A stretch of DNA of 64,000 bases from Williamsia sp. DF01-3 (GCF_023051145.1 NZ_JALKFS010000005.1:2745733-2809732), one strand, 5' to 3'. Numbered from the stretch's first letter, positions 1 through 8,687 are shown. Numbers and translations are program-made. Notes: generated by a model not told the origin, from the sequence alone.

Positions 1-1429
1 TCACCTGACGAACACCTGGGCTCGGTGCGTAGTCGCCCTCGGAGATGATCGTCTTGAAGATCTGCCGCACCCGGTCCACATAGACGTCCACCGAAGCCCG
101 GGCCTGTGCGGTGTGAGGGAACAACAGGCTCATGGATGTCTCATCGGTGAATCGATTGACCCACGTGTACACCTCGTCCGATGTACCGCGGTTACCGTAG
201 AACCTTGCGTTGATGGACTCGAACTCGGAGACGCCCGGTAGTCGACGTGCGTCCATGATCGAGACCATCGGCACCGACCATCCGGGTTCGGTCCTGATGC
301 CGAGGTCGGGTTCATCGGAGACGAGTTCGAGCACTCGGTGGAACGAGACGTCGGACAGTTTGCGTCCGGCCAGGTAGGCAACCTGTGCTTGGCGAACCAG
401 AGTTGTGAACGTCGACGATTCATCGATGTCGATCGGCACGGGAATCAGACTGGTGAACCAACCGACCGCGCTGAACTCCGCGGGAGTCGTCCGTGTGCTC
501 TTGGGCGTGATCGCCAGATATCGACGGTCGCCTGTGAATTCGTGCGCAGCGAGGCCGGCGACGGTGAGTACCGCCGCGATGAACCCTGCGCGACTGTCCC
601 GGCAGATCCGGACCAGTGTCTTCGCGTCCTGTTCGTCGAACAATGTGACCGTCAGGTGTGCGCTCCGCGCGTTCTCTGTACTTTCCTGGCCGAGGTCCAG
701 CGGAAAGGTCGGGAGGTGGCCACCATTGGCCTGGACGAGTTCGATCCATCGCTGCACAGGCGGGGAGTCCAGTGACAGCTGAGCCGATGCTGTTCGTTCC
801 CGATGGCAGTAATCGATGTAGCTGCCGGGCGGAGCGAGATCGTTGTCGCGGCCGTGGCGCGCATTGTCATAGAGCGCAATGGCGTCCACAAGTGAGATCG
901 CCTGTGAAATCGGGTCGGAGTGCAGGTGGTCGATGGCGGCATACATGGTGAACCCGCAGTCGTGTTCGATGGTGCCGAATGTGAAGCAATCCCACTCGAA
1001 TGGGCCTGGCGTCTCACGTTGTACCAGTTCCCTTATCTCGTCAGGATCCCCGATGACATCGTGGTGATGCGGAATGAAATCGATTGTCGCGGGATCGATG
1101 ACCCGACGGGCGACGGAGTCATCGGGTTCGATGGAGAACCAACTGAGGTGAGTATCGTGCCGCCGGAGAAAAGCGTTGACGGCCGCGGTCATGGCGGCGT
1201 GATCAAGCGCGTGATCTTGATCGAAGGTGCCGACATACAGCCGCGACGACCTGATCTGCGAGTTCTGCCGACATGCTGCAGTCCGCAGATACTCTTCCTG
1301 CTGGTGTGAGGGTGGCGTGGGGTGGATGGGCGCCTGCTGTGCCTGTGTGATCGATGCCAGTGACGCCGACCAAATGGTCACTCTGCCAGCGGGTGGCTTC
1401 CAATCATCGATGAGACCGAAATTGACCAT
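1..1429 (-). CDS. PapA-family acyltransferase (condensation-domain fold), 3' end outside window
   Basis: At least 476 codons read without a stop from an ATG at 1429 to the window edge, so the last residues are missing. By homology it is a CoA- or thioester-dependent acyltransferase of the polyketide-associated PapA group, which esterifies trehalose or related cell-wall lipids. The N-terminus has the typical DW...PPAGRVTIW start, followed by a QAP...PPSHQQEEYLR stretch and LRRHDTHLSWF. The catalytic HxxxD motif is HLHSD at about residues 168-172, and a GWFTSLIPV segment lies further on. The start is supported by AGGAG just upstream. I align it from memory with mycobacterial PapA1/PapA2/PapA3. 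The acceptor lipid cannot be told from sequence, and any PKS or MmpL partner would lie beyond the left edge. Confidence 0.85.
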   Translation of the reverse strand, partial: MVNFGLIDDWKPPAGRVTIWSASLASITQAQQAPIHPTPPSHQQEEYLRTAACRQNSQIRSSRLYVGTFDQDHALDHAAMTAAVNAFLRRHDTHLSWFSIEPDDSVARRVIDPATIDFIPHHHDVIGDPDEIRELVQRETPGPFEWDCFTFGTIEHDCGFTMYAAIDHLHSDPISQAISLVDAIALYDNARHGRDNDLAPPGSYIDYCHRERTASAQLSLDSPPVQRWIELVQANGGHLPTFPLDLGQESTENARSAHLTVTLFDEQDAKTLVRICRDSRAGFIAAVLTVAGLAAHEFTGDRRYLAITPKSTRTTPAEFSAVGWFTSLIPVPIDIDESSTFTTLVRQAQVAYLAGRKLSDVSFHRVLELVSDEPDLGIRTEPGWSVPMVSIMDARRLPGVSEFESINARFYGNRGTSDEVYTWVNRFTDETSMSLLFPHTAQARASVDVYVDRVRQIFKTIISEGDYAPSPGVRQV

Positions 1430-1891
1430 GTCATCTCCTGGACGTCCTGGGCCGAAAACGCGGAGGCAATCAAAAGGCGCCGACAAATCTTGCCGACTGT
1501 AGTGCTGCGTTTTTGGCTCGAGACGTCGTATTGTCCGTAATGTCTACGCCCCCGAAGACAATTCGATGTCATTGTGCTCTGAGTGCCGAACAACGATGCG
1601 GCTCTCGTCGATGACGGTACAGATTCCCTGGTGGTCGGGCAACCGGAATGCTCAGAAACTATTGGGTGTGAACGATCCTTTTCATGCGAATGCATTTTCC
1701 AAAAGTGCCGATCTGTTCGCAATTGAACCCGTTGGGAATGTCGGGTCCGCTGCCATTCGGTCGGTATTCACGATGCGAAATTGCCTATTCCATTCACGGG
1801 TTAGTGCACAGTGTGTGGGTTGTCCACAGGCCGGTGGTGGTCGGTGTGTTCTGCGGTCTGTGGAGATGTGTCGGTTTGGGATGTTCTCGGT
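1430..1891. other. Intergenic spacer between divergent papA-like gene and yraN
   Basis: No credible gene: reading frames here lack actinobacterial codon bias and any recognisable protein. The stretch around 1540-1800 is visibly richer in A and T than the flanks, as expected for a divergent promoter region or acquired DNA. TTGTCCACA at 1820-1828 matches the actinobacterial DnaA-box sequence, but it is a single site. No confident -35/-10 pair was found for either gene. Confidence 0.5.
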
Positions 1892-2272
1892 ATGGATCAG
1901 TCAGGTGGGGGTGTGCGTCGTTCGCGGCGTGAGGTGGGTCAGTTGGGGGAGGACGCCGCGGCGGAGTATCTGGTGGGTTTGGGGTGGGCCGTGGTGCAGC
2001 GGAATTGGCGGTGCCGTTATGGGGAGTTGGATGTGATCGCGGTTGATGGTGATGCGTTGGTGGTGGTGGAGGTCAAGACGCGGACCGGGTCGTTGTACGG
2101 CGATGTGGCGGAGGCGGTGACGGTGGCCAAGTATCAGCGGATGCGCCGGTTGGCCGGGGTGTGGCTGCGTGAGCAGGGGCGGCGTTGGCCGGTGGTGCGT
2201 TTTGATGTGGTTGCCGTGCAAATTGATTCGAAGGACTCGGTGTCGATTTCGCATTTGCGTGGGGTGTTCTGA
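1892..2272 (+). CDS. yraN: YraN/UPF0102 family nuclease-fold protein
   Basis: A 126-residue protein of the UPF0102 family (Rv2898c-like). These proteins have a restriction-endonuclease-like PD-(D/E)XK core. Here the core shows as GELDVIA followed by VVVEVKTRTG, supplying the acidic residues and the ExK element. An N-terminal GEDAAAEYL helix precedes it. The cellular role is not established; linkage to comM and dprA suggests DNA processing. It starts a run yraN-comM-dprA, with comM beginning one base after its stop. Third codon positions are dominated by G and T, unlike most of the window. The ATG at 1892 was chosen because the conserved domain begins about 15 residues later. Confidence 0.85.
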   Translation: MDQSGGGVRRSRREVGQLGEDAAAEYLVGLGWAVVQRNWRCRYGELDVIAVDGDALVVVEVKTRTGSLYGDVAEAVTVAKYQRMRRLAGVWLREQGRRWPVVRFDVVAVQIDSKDSVSISHLRGVF

Positions 2273-2273
2273 G

Positions 2274-3827
2274 GTGAAGTTGGGGCGGGTGCGGTCGGTG
2301 GCGATCAATGGTGTCGAGGGTGTGGTGGTGGAGATCGAGGCGTCGATCGGTCAGGGTCTGCCGGGGGTGCATCTGGTGGGTCTGGGTGATGCGGCGTTGA
2401 AGGAGGCGAAAGATCGTGTGCGTGCGGCGATCACCAACACTGCTGCGGCGAGTAAGGGTGCTGACGGGGGCGAGGGCGCTGTTGCGAAGTGGCCGGAGGG
2501 TCGTATCACGTTGGCGTTGTCGCCTGCGACGTTGCCCAAGTCGGGGTCGATGTACGACTTGGCGTTGGCGTTGGCGGTGCTGGCTGCGGGAAATGATTAT
2601 GCGCCTGCGTATTTGGAGAAGTCTGTGTTCTTGGGTGAGTTGGCGCTCGACGGGCGGGTTCGGCCGGTGCGTGGGGTGTTGCCTGCGGTGGTGGCGGCCC
2701 GGCAGGCGGGTTTCACTCATGCGGTGGTGCCGTTGGGCAATGTTGCCGAGGCGGGGTTGGTGTCGGGGATCGAGGTGGGTGGGGCGAGTCATCTGCGGGA
2801 GGTGCTTGCCTGGCTCAAGGGGATGTTTGTGCTGGACACGGTGGGTCCGCGGCAGCCGGCCCGGTCGGTGGTGGCGGGGCCGGATCTGTGTGATGTGGTG
2901 GGTCAGGACGAGGCGCGGTATGCGATGGAGGTTGCTGCTGCAGGGGCGCATCATCTGTTGTTGACGGGGCCGCCGGGGATCGGGAAGACGATGCTGGCGC
3001 GGCGGCTGCCGGGGATCCTGCCGCCGTTGAACGAGGCCGAGGCGTTGGAGGTCACGGCGATTCACTCGATTGCCGGTGGGTTGCCGTCTGATCACCCGTT
3101 GATTCGTGATGCGCCGTTCATCGCTCCGCATCACTCGACAACGGTGACTGCGATGATCGGTGGTGGTACGGGGATGGCCAAACCCGGCGCGGTGTCGCGG
3201 GCGCACCGCGGCGTTCTGTTCCTCGACGAGTGCGCGGAGCTTGGTGTCAAGGTGCTCGAGACACTGCGAACTCCGTTGGAGGACGGTGAGGTTCGAGTGG
3301 CGCGCCGAGACGGGGTCGCTCGATTCCCTGCCCGCTTCCAGCTGATACTGGCAGCCAACCCGTGCCCGTGCGCCCCGGCGAACGACGTGGACTGTGTGTG
3401 TTCGCCCACTGCACGTCGTCGTTATCTCGGCAAGCTGTCGGGGCCGCTCATGGATCGGGTGGACATCAGGGTTCGGATGGATCCTCCTGGGACAGCGGCG
3501 CTGGCGGGCGGGCCCGCGGAATCGAGTGCTGTTGTCCGCGAGCGTGTGATGGCGGCACGCGCCGCTGCTCGCGAGCGCTGGCTCACCCACGGGTGGCAGA
3601 CGAATGCGGAGGTGCCGGGTGCGGTACTGCGGCGGGGCGATTTTCGCTTGCCGGGTTCGGTGGTCAGGCCGATCGAACTGTTCCTGCGAGACGGGCGGGT
3701 GACGGCACGCGGAGCGGACCGGGCACTTCGCCTGGCGTGGACGCTTGCCGATCTCTCCGGAGACGACCAGCCGACCGAAAACCATGTGGCGCAAGCATTG
3801 ATGTTTCGCGACCGCGGATACAACTGA
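2274..3827 (+). CDS. comM: ComM/YifB family AAA+ ATPase (Mg-chelatase-like)
   Basis: A 517-residue homologue of ComM, a hexameric helicase that promotes branch migration during natural transformation and recombination. The order is an N-terminal Lon-like domain (from KLGRVRSVAINGVEG, with GQGLPGVHLVGL), a Walker A GPPGIGKTML, a Walker B GVLFLDECAEL, and a Mg-chelatase C-terminal domain with LAANPCPC and CVCSPTARRRYLGKLSGPLMD. The GTG at 2274 is preferred because the conserved N-terminus begins there, although the frame is open further upstream into yraN. Codon choice changes inside the gene: before roughly 3170 third positions are G/T-rich, afterwards they are the usual C/G mix. Transformation has not been shown for this organism. 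Confidence 0.92.
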   Translation: MKLGRVRSVAINGVEGVVVEIEASIGQGLPGVHLVGLGDAALKEAKDRVRAAITNTAAASKGADGGEGAVAKWPEGRITLALSPATLPKSGSMYDLALALAVLAAGNDYAPAYLEKSVFLGELALDGRVRPVRGVLPAVVAARQAGFTHAVVPLGNVAEAGLVSGIEVGGASHLREVLAWLKGMFVLDTVGPRQPARSVVAGPDLCDVVGQDEARYAMEVAAAGAHHLLLTGPPGIGKTMLARRLPGILPPLNEAEALEVTAIHSIAGGLPSDHPLIRDAPFIAPHHSTTVTAMIGGGTGMAKPGAVSRAHRGVLFLDECAELGVKVLETLRTPLEDGEVRVARRDGVARFPARFQLILAANPCPCAPANDVDCVCSPTARRRYLGKLSGPLMDRVDIRVRMDPPGTAALAGGPAESSAVVRERVMAARAAARERWLTHGWQTNAEVPGAVLRRGDFRLPGSVVRPIELFLRDGRVTARGADRALRLAWTLADLSGDDQPTENHVAQALMFRDRGYN

Positions 3828-3836
3828 GGGGACGAC

Positions 3837-4976
3837 ATGCTCGACGACAACACACGACTCGACTGGGCATACCTCGCCGGTGTGGCCGAGCCGCCGAACG
3901 CCGCTCTGCACAAGCTGATTGCGGAGGTGGGCGCGACCGAGGCGGCGCGCGCGGTGTCACGGCAGTCGGTGCCGCCCGGCCACGAAGAGGTACTGCGGGC
4001 GACGGCGGCTCGCCACCAGGTCAACACCGCCGAGGAAGACCTGTCCGCGATCGCCCGACTCGGTGGCAGGCTGGTGACGCCCGCAGACGACGAATGGCCC
4101 GGCTGGCAGCTTCTCGCCCTGGGCCGGGCGGACACTGCGGCCAAAGGCGGTGAGCCCGTGGCGCTGTGGGCCCGCGGCCCGGCAAGGCTCGACGGCGCCG
4201 TCGACCGCTCGGTGGCGTTGGTCGGATCCCGGGCGGCGTCAGGCTATGGCGAGCACGTCACGTCGTCGCTCACCGGCGGTCTCGTCGGCGAAGGGTGGTC
4301 GGTGATCTCCGGAGGTGCCTACGGCATCGATGGCGTGGCGCACCGATGTGCGTTGGCCGCGGACGGAACCACGGTGGCCGTACTCGCATGCGGACTGGAT
4401 CGTGACTACCCGGCCGGTCACGCAAGGTTGATCGCCGAGATCGCTCGCACCGGAGTGGTGGTCAGCGAATACCGCCCGGGCACATCGGCAGCCAAGCATC
4501 GCTTCTTGACCCGGAACCGTCTGGTGGCGGCACTGTCGCGGGCGGTCGTCGTGGTGGAGGCAGGCGGGCGCAGCGGCGCGGCCAACACAGCCGCGTGGAC
4601 TCGGAAGCTGGGGCTGCCTCTGGGTGCGGTGCCAGGACCGGTCACGTCGGCGACTTCCATCGGATGCCACCGGATGATTGCCGACGGTGTGGCGCAACTG
4701 GTGACCAGTTCAGACGACATCATCAGGCTGGCCGAGCCCGACGGTGTGACGGGTTCGGAAGCCCGCACGTCATCGATGCGCCCGACCGACGGCCTCGACG
4801 AGACCCAGCAACGAACCTACGACGCGGTGCCGGCGCGTGGATCACTGACCATCGGCGAGATTGCTTTCGCCAGTGGACTCGCCGTCCGCGAGGTGCGCTC
4901 TGCGCTGGCCGTCCTGGAAACGCGAGGTTTGCTGAGCACCAATGGATCCGGGTGGAGACTGGCCGGGTCGCGGTGA
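3837..4976 (+). CDS. dprA: DNA-processing protein DprA (Smf)
   Basis: A 379-residue DprA protein, which binds single-stranded DNA and loads RecA during uptake or recombination. The Rossmann-like core is clear: VALVGSRAASGYGEHV, SGGAYGIDGVAHR, LDRDYPAGHARL, and SEYRPGTSAAKHRFLTRNR. A C-terminal winged-helix domain follows (LDETQQRTYDAVPARG). The ATG sits about 8 bases after AGGGG. It lies 9 bases after comM, so the two are probably co-transcribed. It converges with the dehydrogenase gene, leaving only five bases between the stops. Base composition is normal, in contrast to yraN and the first half of comM. Confidence 0.93.
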   Translation: MLDDNTRLDWAYLAGVAEPPNAALHKLIAEVGATEAARAVSRQSVPPGHEEVLRATAARHQVNTAEEDLSAIARLGGRLVTPADDEWPGWQLLALGRADTAAKGGEPVALWARGPARLDGAVDRSVALVGSRAASGYGEHVTSSLTGGLVGEGWSVISGGAYGIDGVAHRCALAADGTTVAVLACGLDRDYPAGHARLIAEIARTGVVVSEYRPGTSAAKHRFLTRNRLVAALSRAVVVVEAGGRSGAANTAAWTRKLGLPLGAVPGPVTSATSIGCHRMIADGVAQLVTSSDDIIRLAEPDGVTGSEARTSSMRPTDGLDETQQRTYDAVPARGSLTIGEIAFASGLAVREVRSALAVLETRGLLSTNGSGWRLAGSR

Positions 4977-4981
4977 TTACC

Positions 4982-5821
4982 TCAGGGCCGCCGGGGAACG
5001 CCGATGACGGTTCGTAGGAGCAGATCGGCGACCGCGGTCGGTAGAGCGCCCACCATTGTCGCCTGAACTTTGTTCGCGGCACCGACGACGTAACGGGCCC
5101 GCGGCCGCCGCGCCGTCAAGGCGGATTCTATGGTGGCGGCAACAGTGTCTGCAGGAACCGCCACCTTCTGCGAGAGGGGGATCGACTTGCGGTATCCGGC
5201 AATGTGTTTGGCGTAGAGAGCGCGGTGTTCGCGCGACATGTCACTCACCAGGTCTTCGAGGGTGGATTCGGCGTCGCGCCAGATGTCGGTGTCGGTTTGG
5301 CCTGGTTCGATCAGCACGACGGGGATCTTCCAGGGCCGCACTTCCATTCGCAGCGCGTCCGCCATGCCTTCGAGAGCGAACTTCGACGCGTTGTAGGCGC
5401 CCGTCATCGGGGTGGCGATCCGGCCGCTGACCGACGACACGAACAGCACTCGTCCGCGGGAGGCCCGGAGCCGGGGCAACAACGCGCGGGTGACGGCATG
5501 CTGACCGATGACGTTGACATCGAGTTGGTGTCGAAGCTGTTCGGGTGAGACGGCTTCCACCGGACCGCCGACGACGATGCCGGCATTGTTGACAACCGCG
5601 TCCAGCTCGGCAGGCAACACGCGGTCCAGGTCTGCCACGTGGTCGGCGTCGGTGATGTCGAGGACGACGGGTGTGATCAGTCCGGGGGCCAGTGCGCGTA
5701 ACTCGGCGCCGGCGGCGTCGTCACGCACTCCCGCGAATACGTTCCAGCCCGCATTCGCGAGGCGCTGCGTGGTCGCGCGTCCGATACCGCGGGAGGCGCC
5801 GGTGATCAATATGGTGGGCAT
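4982..5821 (-). CDS. Short-chain dehydrogenase/reductase
   Basis: A classical SDR oxidoreductase of 279 residues when started at the ATG at 5821. The NAD(P)-binding glycine motif TGASRGIG is at the N-terminus, NNAG in the middle, and the catalytic YNASK tetrad element follows FVSSVSGRIATPMTGA. The substrate cannot be predicted. A GTG at 5860 would add 13 residues and has a GGAAAGG sequence upstream, but the conserved fold begins at MPTILITG, and the longer form would place its start inside an iron-box-like site. It is transcribed away from the siderophore-interacting protein gene. Confidence 0.85.
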   Translation of the reverse strand: MPTILITGASRGIGRATTQRLANAGWNVFAGVRDDAAGAELRALAPGLITPVVLDITDADHVADLDRVLPAELDAVVNNAGIVVGGPVEAVSPEQLRHQLDVNVIGQHAVTRALLPRLRASRGRVLFVSSVSGRIATPMTGAYNASKFALEGMADALRMEVRPWKIPVVLIEPGQTDTDIWRDAESTLEDLVSDMSREHRALYAKHIAGYRKSIPLSQKVAVPADTVAATIESALTARRPRARYVVGAANKVQATMVGALPTAVADLLLRTVIGVPRRP

Positions 5822-5850
5822 GGCAGCGACGGTATATCGGATCGCCGAAC

Positions 5851-5869
5851 TTAGGGTCACCTACCTTTC
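5851..5869. promoter_or_regulatory. IdeR/DtxR iron-box-like operator
   Basis: TTAGGGTCACCTACCTTTC matches 12 of 19 positions of the IdeR/DtxR consensus TTAGGTTAGSCTAACCTAA, with the left half best conserved. It lies 40 bases before the start of the siderophore-interacting protein gene, in the divergent region with the SDR. Iron-responsive repression of the flavoprotein gene is an inference from match and position. Confidence 0.5.
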
Positions 5870-5908
5870 CGGTACCGTGGGTTCGAATGCGATGAGAGGA
5901 ACCAACGC

Positions 5909-6757
5909 GTGGCCAAGAAGCTCAACACCATGACGGTGCAACGGACCGAACAACTCACCCCTCACATGGTGAGGGTGTATCTCGGTGGTCCCGGGTTCGA
6001 AGAGTTCACACCGGTGGACGACACCGACATGTACGTCAAGATCCTGTTCCCGCCCGAGGGCGTTCGGTATCCCGAGCCGTTCGACCTTGAGCGGATCCGG
6101 AAGGAGTTCGAGCCAGGTCAACAACCGGTCCTGCGGACGTACACGGTGCGAAGGGTCGACACGGTGGCCCGCGAAGTGGCGATCGATTTCGTGGTACACG
6201 GCACCGAGGGACTCGCGGGGCCATGGGCGGCATCCACACAACCAGGCGAAGTGGTGCGATTCTTGGGCCCTGGCAGTGGATACCGCCCCAGATCCGACGT
6301 CGACTGGCATCTGCTCGCTTCCGATGAAGCAGGATTGCCCGCGCTCGCCGCAGCCCTGGAATCGATGCCCGATGGCGCGGTCGTGAAGGCCTTCATCGAG
6401 GTAGCCGGGCCGGACGATCACGTCGACATCGCAGCCCCTGACACCGCCGAGATCACCTGGTTGCACCGGGGTGGCTCGTCGGATGAGGTGGGGGACGACA
6501 AAGCCGGCGCCAACGCTCCCATCGTCGCGGCCGTCAGGCAGGCAGACTGGCTGCCGGGCACGGTTCAGGTGTTCATCCACGGCGAGGCAGAGGCGGTCAT
6601 GCACAATCTGCGCGCCTATGTCAGGAAAGAGCGCGGCGTTCCGGCATCGCACGCTTCCATCTCGGGGTACTGGCGTCGTGGCCGGACAGAAGAAGGGTTC
6701 CGGCAATGGAAAGCGGAACTCAAGAAGAAGGAAGAGGCCGCCGGCAGCGCAGTCTGA
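5909..6757 (+). CDS. Siderophore-interacting FAD protein (ViuB-like ferric reductase)
   Basis: A 282-residue SIP-family protein that uses FAD and NAD(P)H to reduce ferric siderophores in the cytosol and release iron. The FAD-binding motif RTYTVRR is at about residue 77, after a beta-barrel region with HMVRVYLGGPGFEEF. The C-terminal NAD(P)H-binding half ends with the family signature HASISGYWRRGRTEEGF. The start is a GTG preceded by AGAGGAA at a suitable distance. It corresponds to M. tuberculosis viuB (Rv2895c) in position. The iron-box-like site at 5851-5869 suggests iron control. No siderophore synthesis genes are in the window. Confidence 0.9.
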   Translation: MAKKLNTMTVQRTEQLTPHMVRVYLGGPGFEEFTPVDDTDMYVKILFPPEGVRYPEPFDLERIRKEFEPGQQPVLRTYTVRRVDTVAREVAIDFVVHGTEGLAGPWAASTQPGEVVRFLGPGSGYRPRSDVDWHLLASDEAGLPALAAALESMPDGAVVKAFIEVAGPDDHVDIAAPDTAEITWLHRGGSSDEVGDDKAGANAPIVAAVRQADWLPGTVQVFIHGEAEAVMHNLRAYVRKERGVPASHASISGYWRRGRTEEGFRQWKAELKKKEEAAGSAV

Positions 6758-6855
6758 CCTGTTGATCCCCGCGAACGGGTGCGATCGGGACACAAAAGCC
6801 GCACGGTCGGGTGTGGCGTCTTGCAGTAGAGGTCCGAGATCGCTTGGCTGAATCG

Positions 6856-7779
6856 GTGAGTGCCGCGATCATCGACGAGTACGAGAGCTATCTGCGCCTC
6901 GAATGTGGGCACAGCGACCACACCGTGCGCGCCTACCTCGGTGACATCCGGTCGCTGATCAGTTTCGCGGGTGCCCGCGGCGTCGCACCGACGGCAATCG
7001 ACCTGGGTCAGCTGCGTGCCTGGCTCGCGGCACACAGCAAGGCGGGAGCAGCCCGCACCACCATCGCGCGACAGGCTTCGTCGGCAAAACGCTTCACGGC
7101 CTGGGCAACCCGCGAGGGCATCCTCGCCGTGGATCCGGGCACCCGACTGCAGGCACCCCGGGCTCATCGCACCCTTCCGGGGGTGTTGAGCACAGAGCAG
7201 GCGCAAGCGGCCATGCAACCGGCGCCTGCCGACGGTTCACAGAACCAGTCCGACCCAGCTGACCCGGCTGACCCCATCGGCCAGCGGAACCGACTGATCG
7301 TCGAATTGTTGTACGCCACGGGCATTCGGGTGGGGGAGTTGTGCGGCCTCGATATCGGGGACGTCGACACGGGACGCAACGTCGTCAGGGTCATCGGTAA
7401 AGGCGACAAGGAACGGACGGTGCCGTTCGGCGCCCCCGCAGCCGCCGCGTTGGAGACGTGGCTGAGGACTGGGCGGCCGGCGCTGGCGCAACCCAAGGCG
7501 GGCAACGCGTTGCTTGTCGGGGCCAAGGGCGGACGACTCGATCAGCGGATGGCCCGCACGGTGGTCCACCAGATACTCAGGAGCCTGCCCGACACCCCTG
7601 ACCTCGGCCCTCACGGATTGCGCCACAGTGCGGCGACCCATCTCCTCGAAGGAGGCGCCGACCTTCGCGTGGTGCAGGAACTGCTGGGCCACGCGAGCCT
7701 TGCGACAACGCAGCTGTACACCCACGTCAGTGTCGAACGTCTTCGTAAGGTCCACGATCAGGCGCACCCCAGGGCTTGA
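6856..7779 (+). CDS. xerC: Tyrosine recombinase XerC
   Basis: A 307-residue site-specific recombinase which, with XerD, resolves chromosome dimers at dif. The N-terminal SAM-like domain begins [12 protein letters not shown]. In the catalytic domain the Arg of TGIRVGEL, Lys of [26 protein letters not shown] and the nucleophilic Tyr in LYTHV are all present. The start is uncertain. The GTG at 6856 best matches the mycobacterial N-terminus, a TTG at 6844 follows a GAGG sequence, and a GTG at 6811 keeps the frame open. A short Asp-Pro-Ala repeat (ADPADP) sits in the linker before the catalytic domain. Its position matches Rv2894c. Confidence 0.9.
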   Translation: MSAAIIDEYESYLRLECGHSDHTVRAYLGDIRSLISFAGARGVAPTAIDLGQLRAWLAAHSKAGAARTTIARQASSAKRFTAWATREGILAVDPGTRLQAPRAHRTLPGVLSTEQAQAAMQPAPADGSQNQSDPADPADPIGQRNRLIVELLYATGIRVGELCGLDIGDVDTGRNVVRVIGKGDKERTVPFGAPAAAALETWLRTGRPALAQPKAGNALLVGAKGGRLDQRMARTVVHQILRSLPDTPDLGPHGLRHSAATHLLEGGADLRVVQELLGHASLATTQLYTHVSVERLRKVHDQAHPRA

Positions 7780-7791
7780 CGGCCGCCGGCC

Positions 7792-8346
7792 TCACGCGTC
7801 GCCTGTCTCGAGGGGCTTCAGACGCACCCGCACAACACCGAGCAAGGCCAGCGGATCGAGGTAGGTCGCCGACGCTCCGGCTCCGCGACGCGCGCCCCAA
7901 TGCAGACACGGGCGAGCGCAGCCCTCATGGCCTGGCTCGAGCACACCGATCGGCGAGCCGCGGGCCACCGGCGTACCGGCGCGCACTGAGGACTTCACCG
8001 GTTCATACGTGGTCAACAAACCGTCCGGGTGCCGAATCGACACCACCGGCTTTCCTGCGACGGGACCCGCGAAATGCACCACCCCGTCGCCTGCCGAATA
8101 GACGGTGGCGCCTGACGTCGCAGCAAGATCGACACCGCGGTGGCCGGGCAGCCAGCGCTGCGTGGGCGGCTCGAAGGTGCGTAGCACTTGTGGGGTCGGA
8201 GGCAGCGGCCAGGTGAACCCACGCGATGGCGCCGAGGCGGGTGCGGCGCGTGCTGTCGGCTGCGACTGCAGCGCGAGCAGCGGTACGGCGGCCACGATCA
8301 CGCCCAACAGCGCTGCCGCGCGGCACAGTGCCCACCAGAAAGCCAT
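7792..8346 (-). CDS. Secreted M23-family (LytM-like) peptidase-fold protein
   Basis: A 184-residue exported protein with an N-terminal signal or membrane segment (about residues 8-26) and one M23 domain, matching Rv2891 in position. The domain has HRGVDLA, carrying the zinc-ligand H and D. The usual HxH near the C-terminus is CLHWGAR, so the first His is replaced by Cys. That makes peptidase activity uncertain; it may bind or regulate peptidoglycan hydrolysis instead. The ATG at 8346 was chosen because the hydrophobic segment follows directly; upstream codons in frame do not look like protein. It converges with xerC. Confidence 0.82.
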   Translation of the reverse strand: MAFWWALCRAAALLGVIVAAVPLLALQSQPTARAAPASAPSRGFTWPLPPTPQVLRTFEPPTQRWLPGHRGVDLAATSGATVYSAGDGVVHFAGPVAGKPVVSIRHPDGLLTTYEPVKSSVRAGTPVARGSPIGVLEPGHEGCARPCLHWGARRGAGASATYLDPLALLGVVRVRLKPLETGDA

Positions 8347-8687
8347 GGATCCGAGCCTGCTGGATCTGTCAGCCGATCGCGCGATGACCTGCGAAGATGT
8401 GCATGAAAGATTCTTCTGTCCACAACGCTCGCCGAGGCCTTGACATCGGGCCCGCTTCGGCACGGGAAGCGATTTCGTGTCGGGCCCTCACGCGCGTAGA
8501 CTCATGTGGCGCTCTCGCTGCGGCGGGAGTGACTTCGCGCGTCTGCAGTCGGTCAGCGTCATGCCGGCCGAGACAGCGTGTGGGCAGTCCTCGTCGGTGA
8601 TCGTTCTCCACCGGGGGTTCCACACGTGCCAGGCGCCAGGGCCGACGACCAACCGGGCGCCGGCATGAACTGCAATGAAAGTGAATT
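8347..8687. other. Divergent intergenic region, rpsB leader
   Basis: No gene is supported here. It holds the upstream region of the M23 gene (minus) and a probable leader of about 180 bases for rpsB (plus). An excellent -35-like TTGACA at 8440-8445 has no AT-rich -10 at normal distance; a better -10 lies at 8497. GC-rich inverted segments near 8628-8665 could fold in the rpsB leader, but I cannot assign them to a known element. Confidence 0.45.
8474..8502 (+). promoter_or_regulatory. Candidate rpsB promoter
   Basis: A -10 hexamer TAGACT at 8497-8502 lies 17 bases after a weak -35 (TTCGTG, 8474-8479). It would start an mRNA with a long leader for rpsB-tsf. Confidence 0.4.

Noticed and set aside
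1566-2036. Possible 156-codon gene in the papA-yraN spacer
   Set aside because: Overlaps yraN in another frame, lacks codon bias and any family similarity.
2073-3911. 612-codon minus-strand frame opposite comM
   Set aside because: Arg/His/Pro-rich mirror translation of comM with no protein family features.
8440-8445. TTGACA as the rpsB -35 box
   Set aside because: No -10-like hexamer occurs 16-19 bases downstream; the better TAGACT is about 50 bases away.
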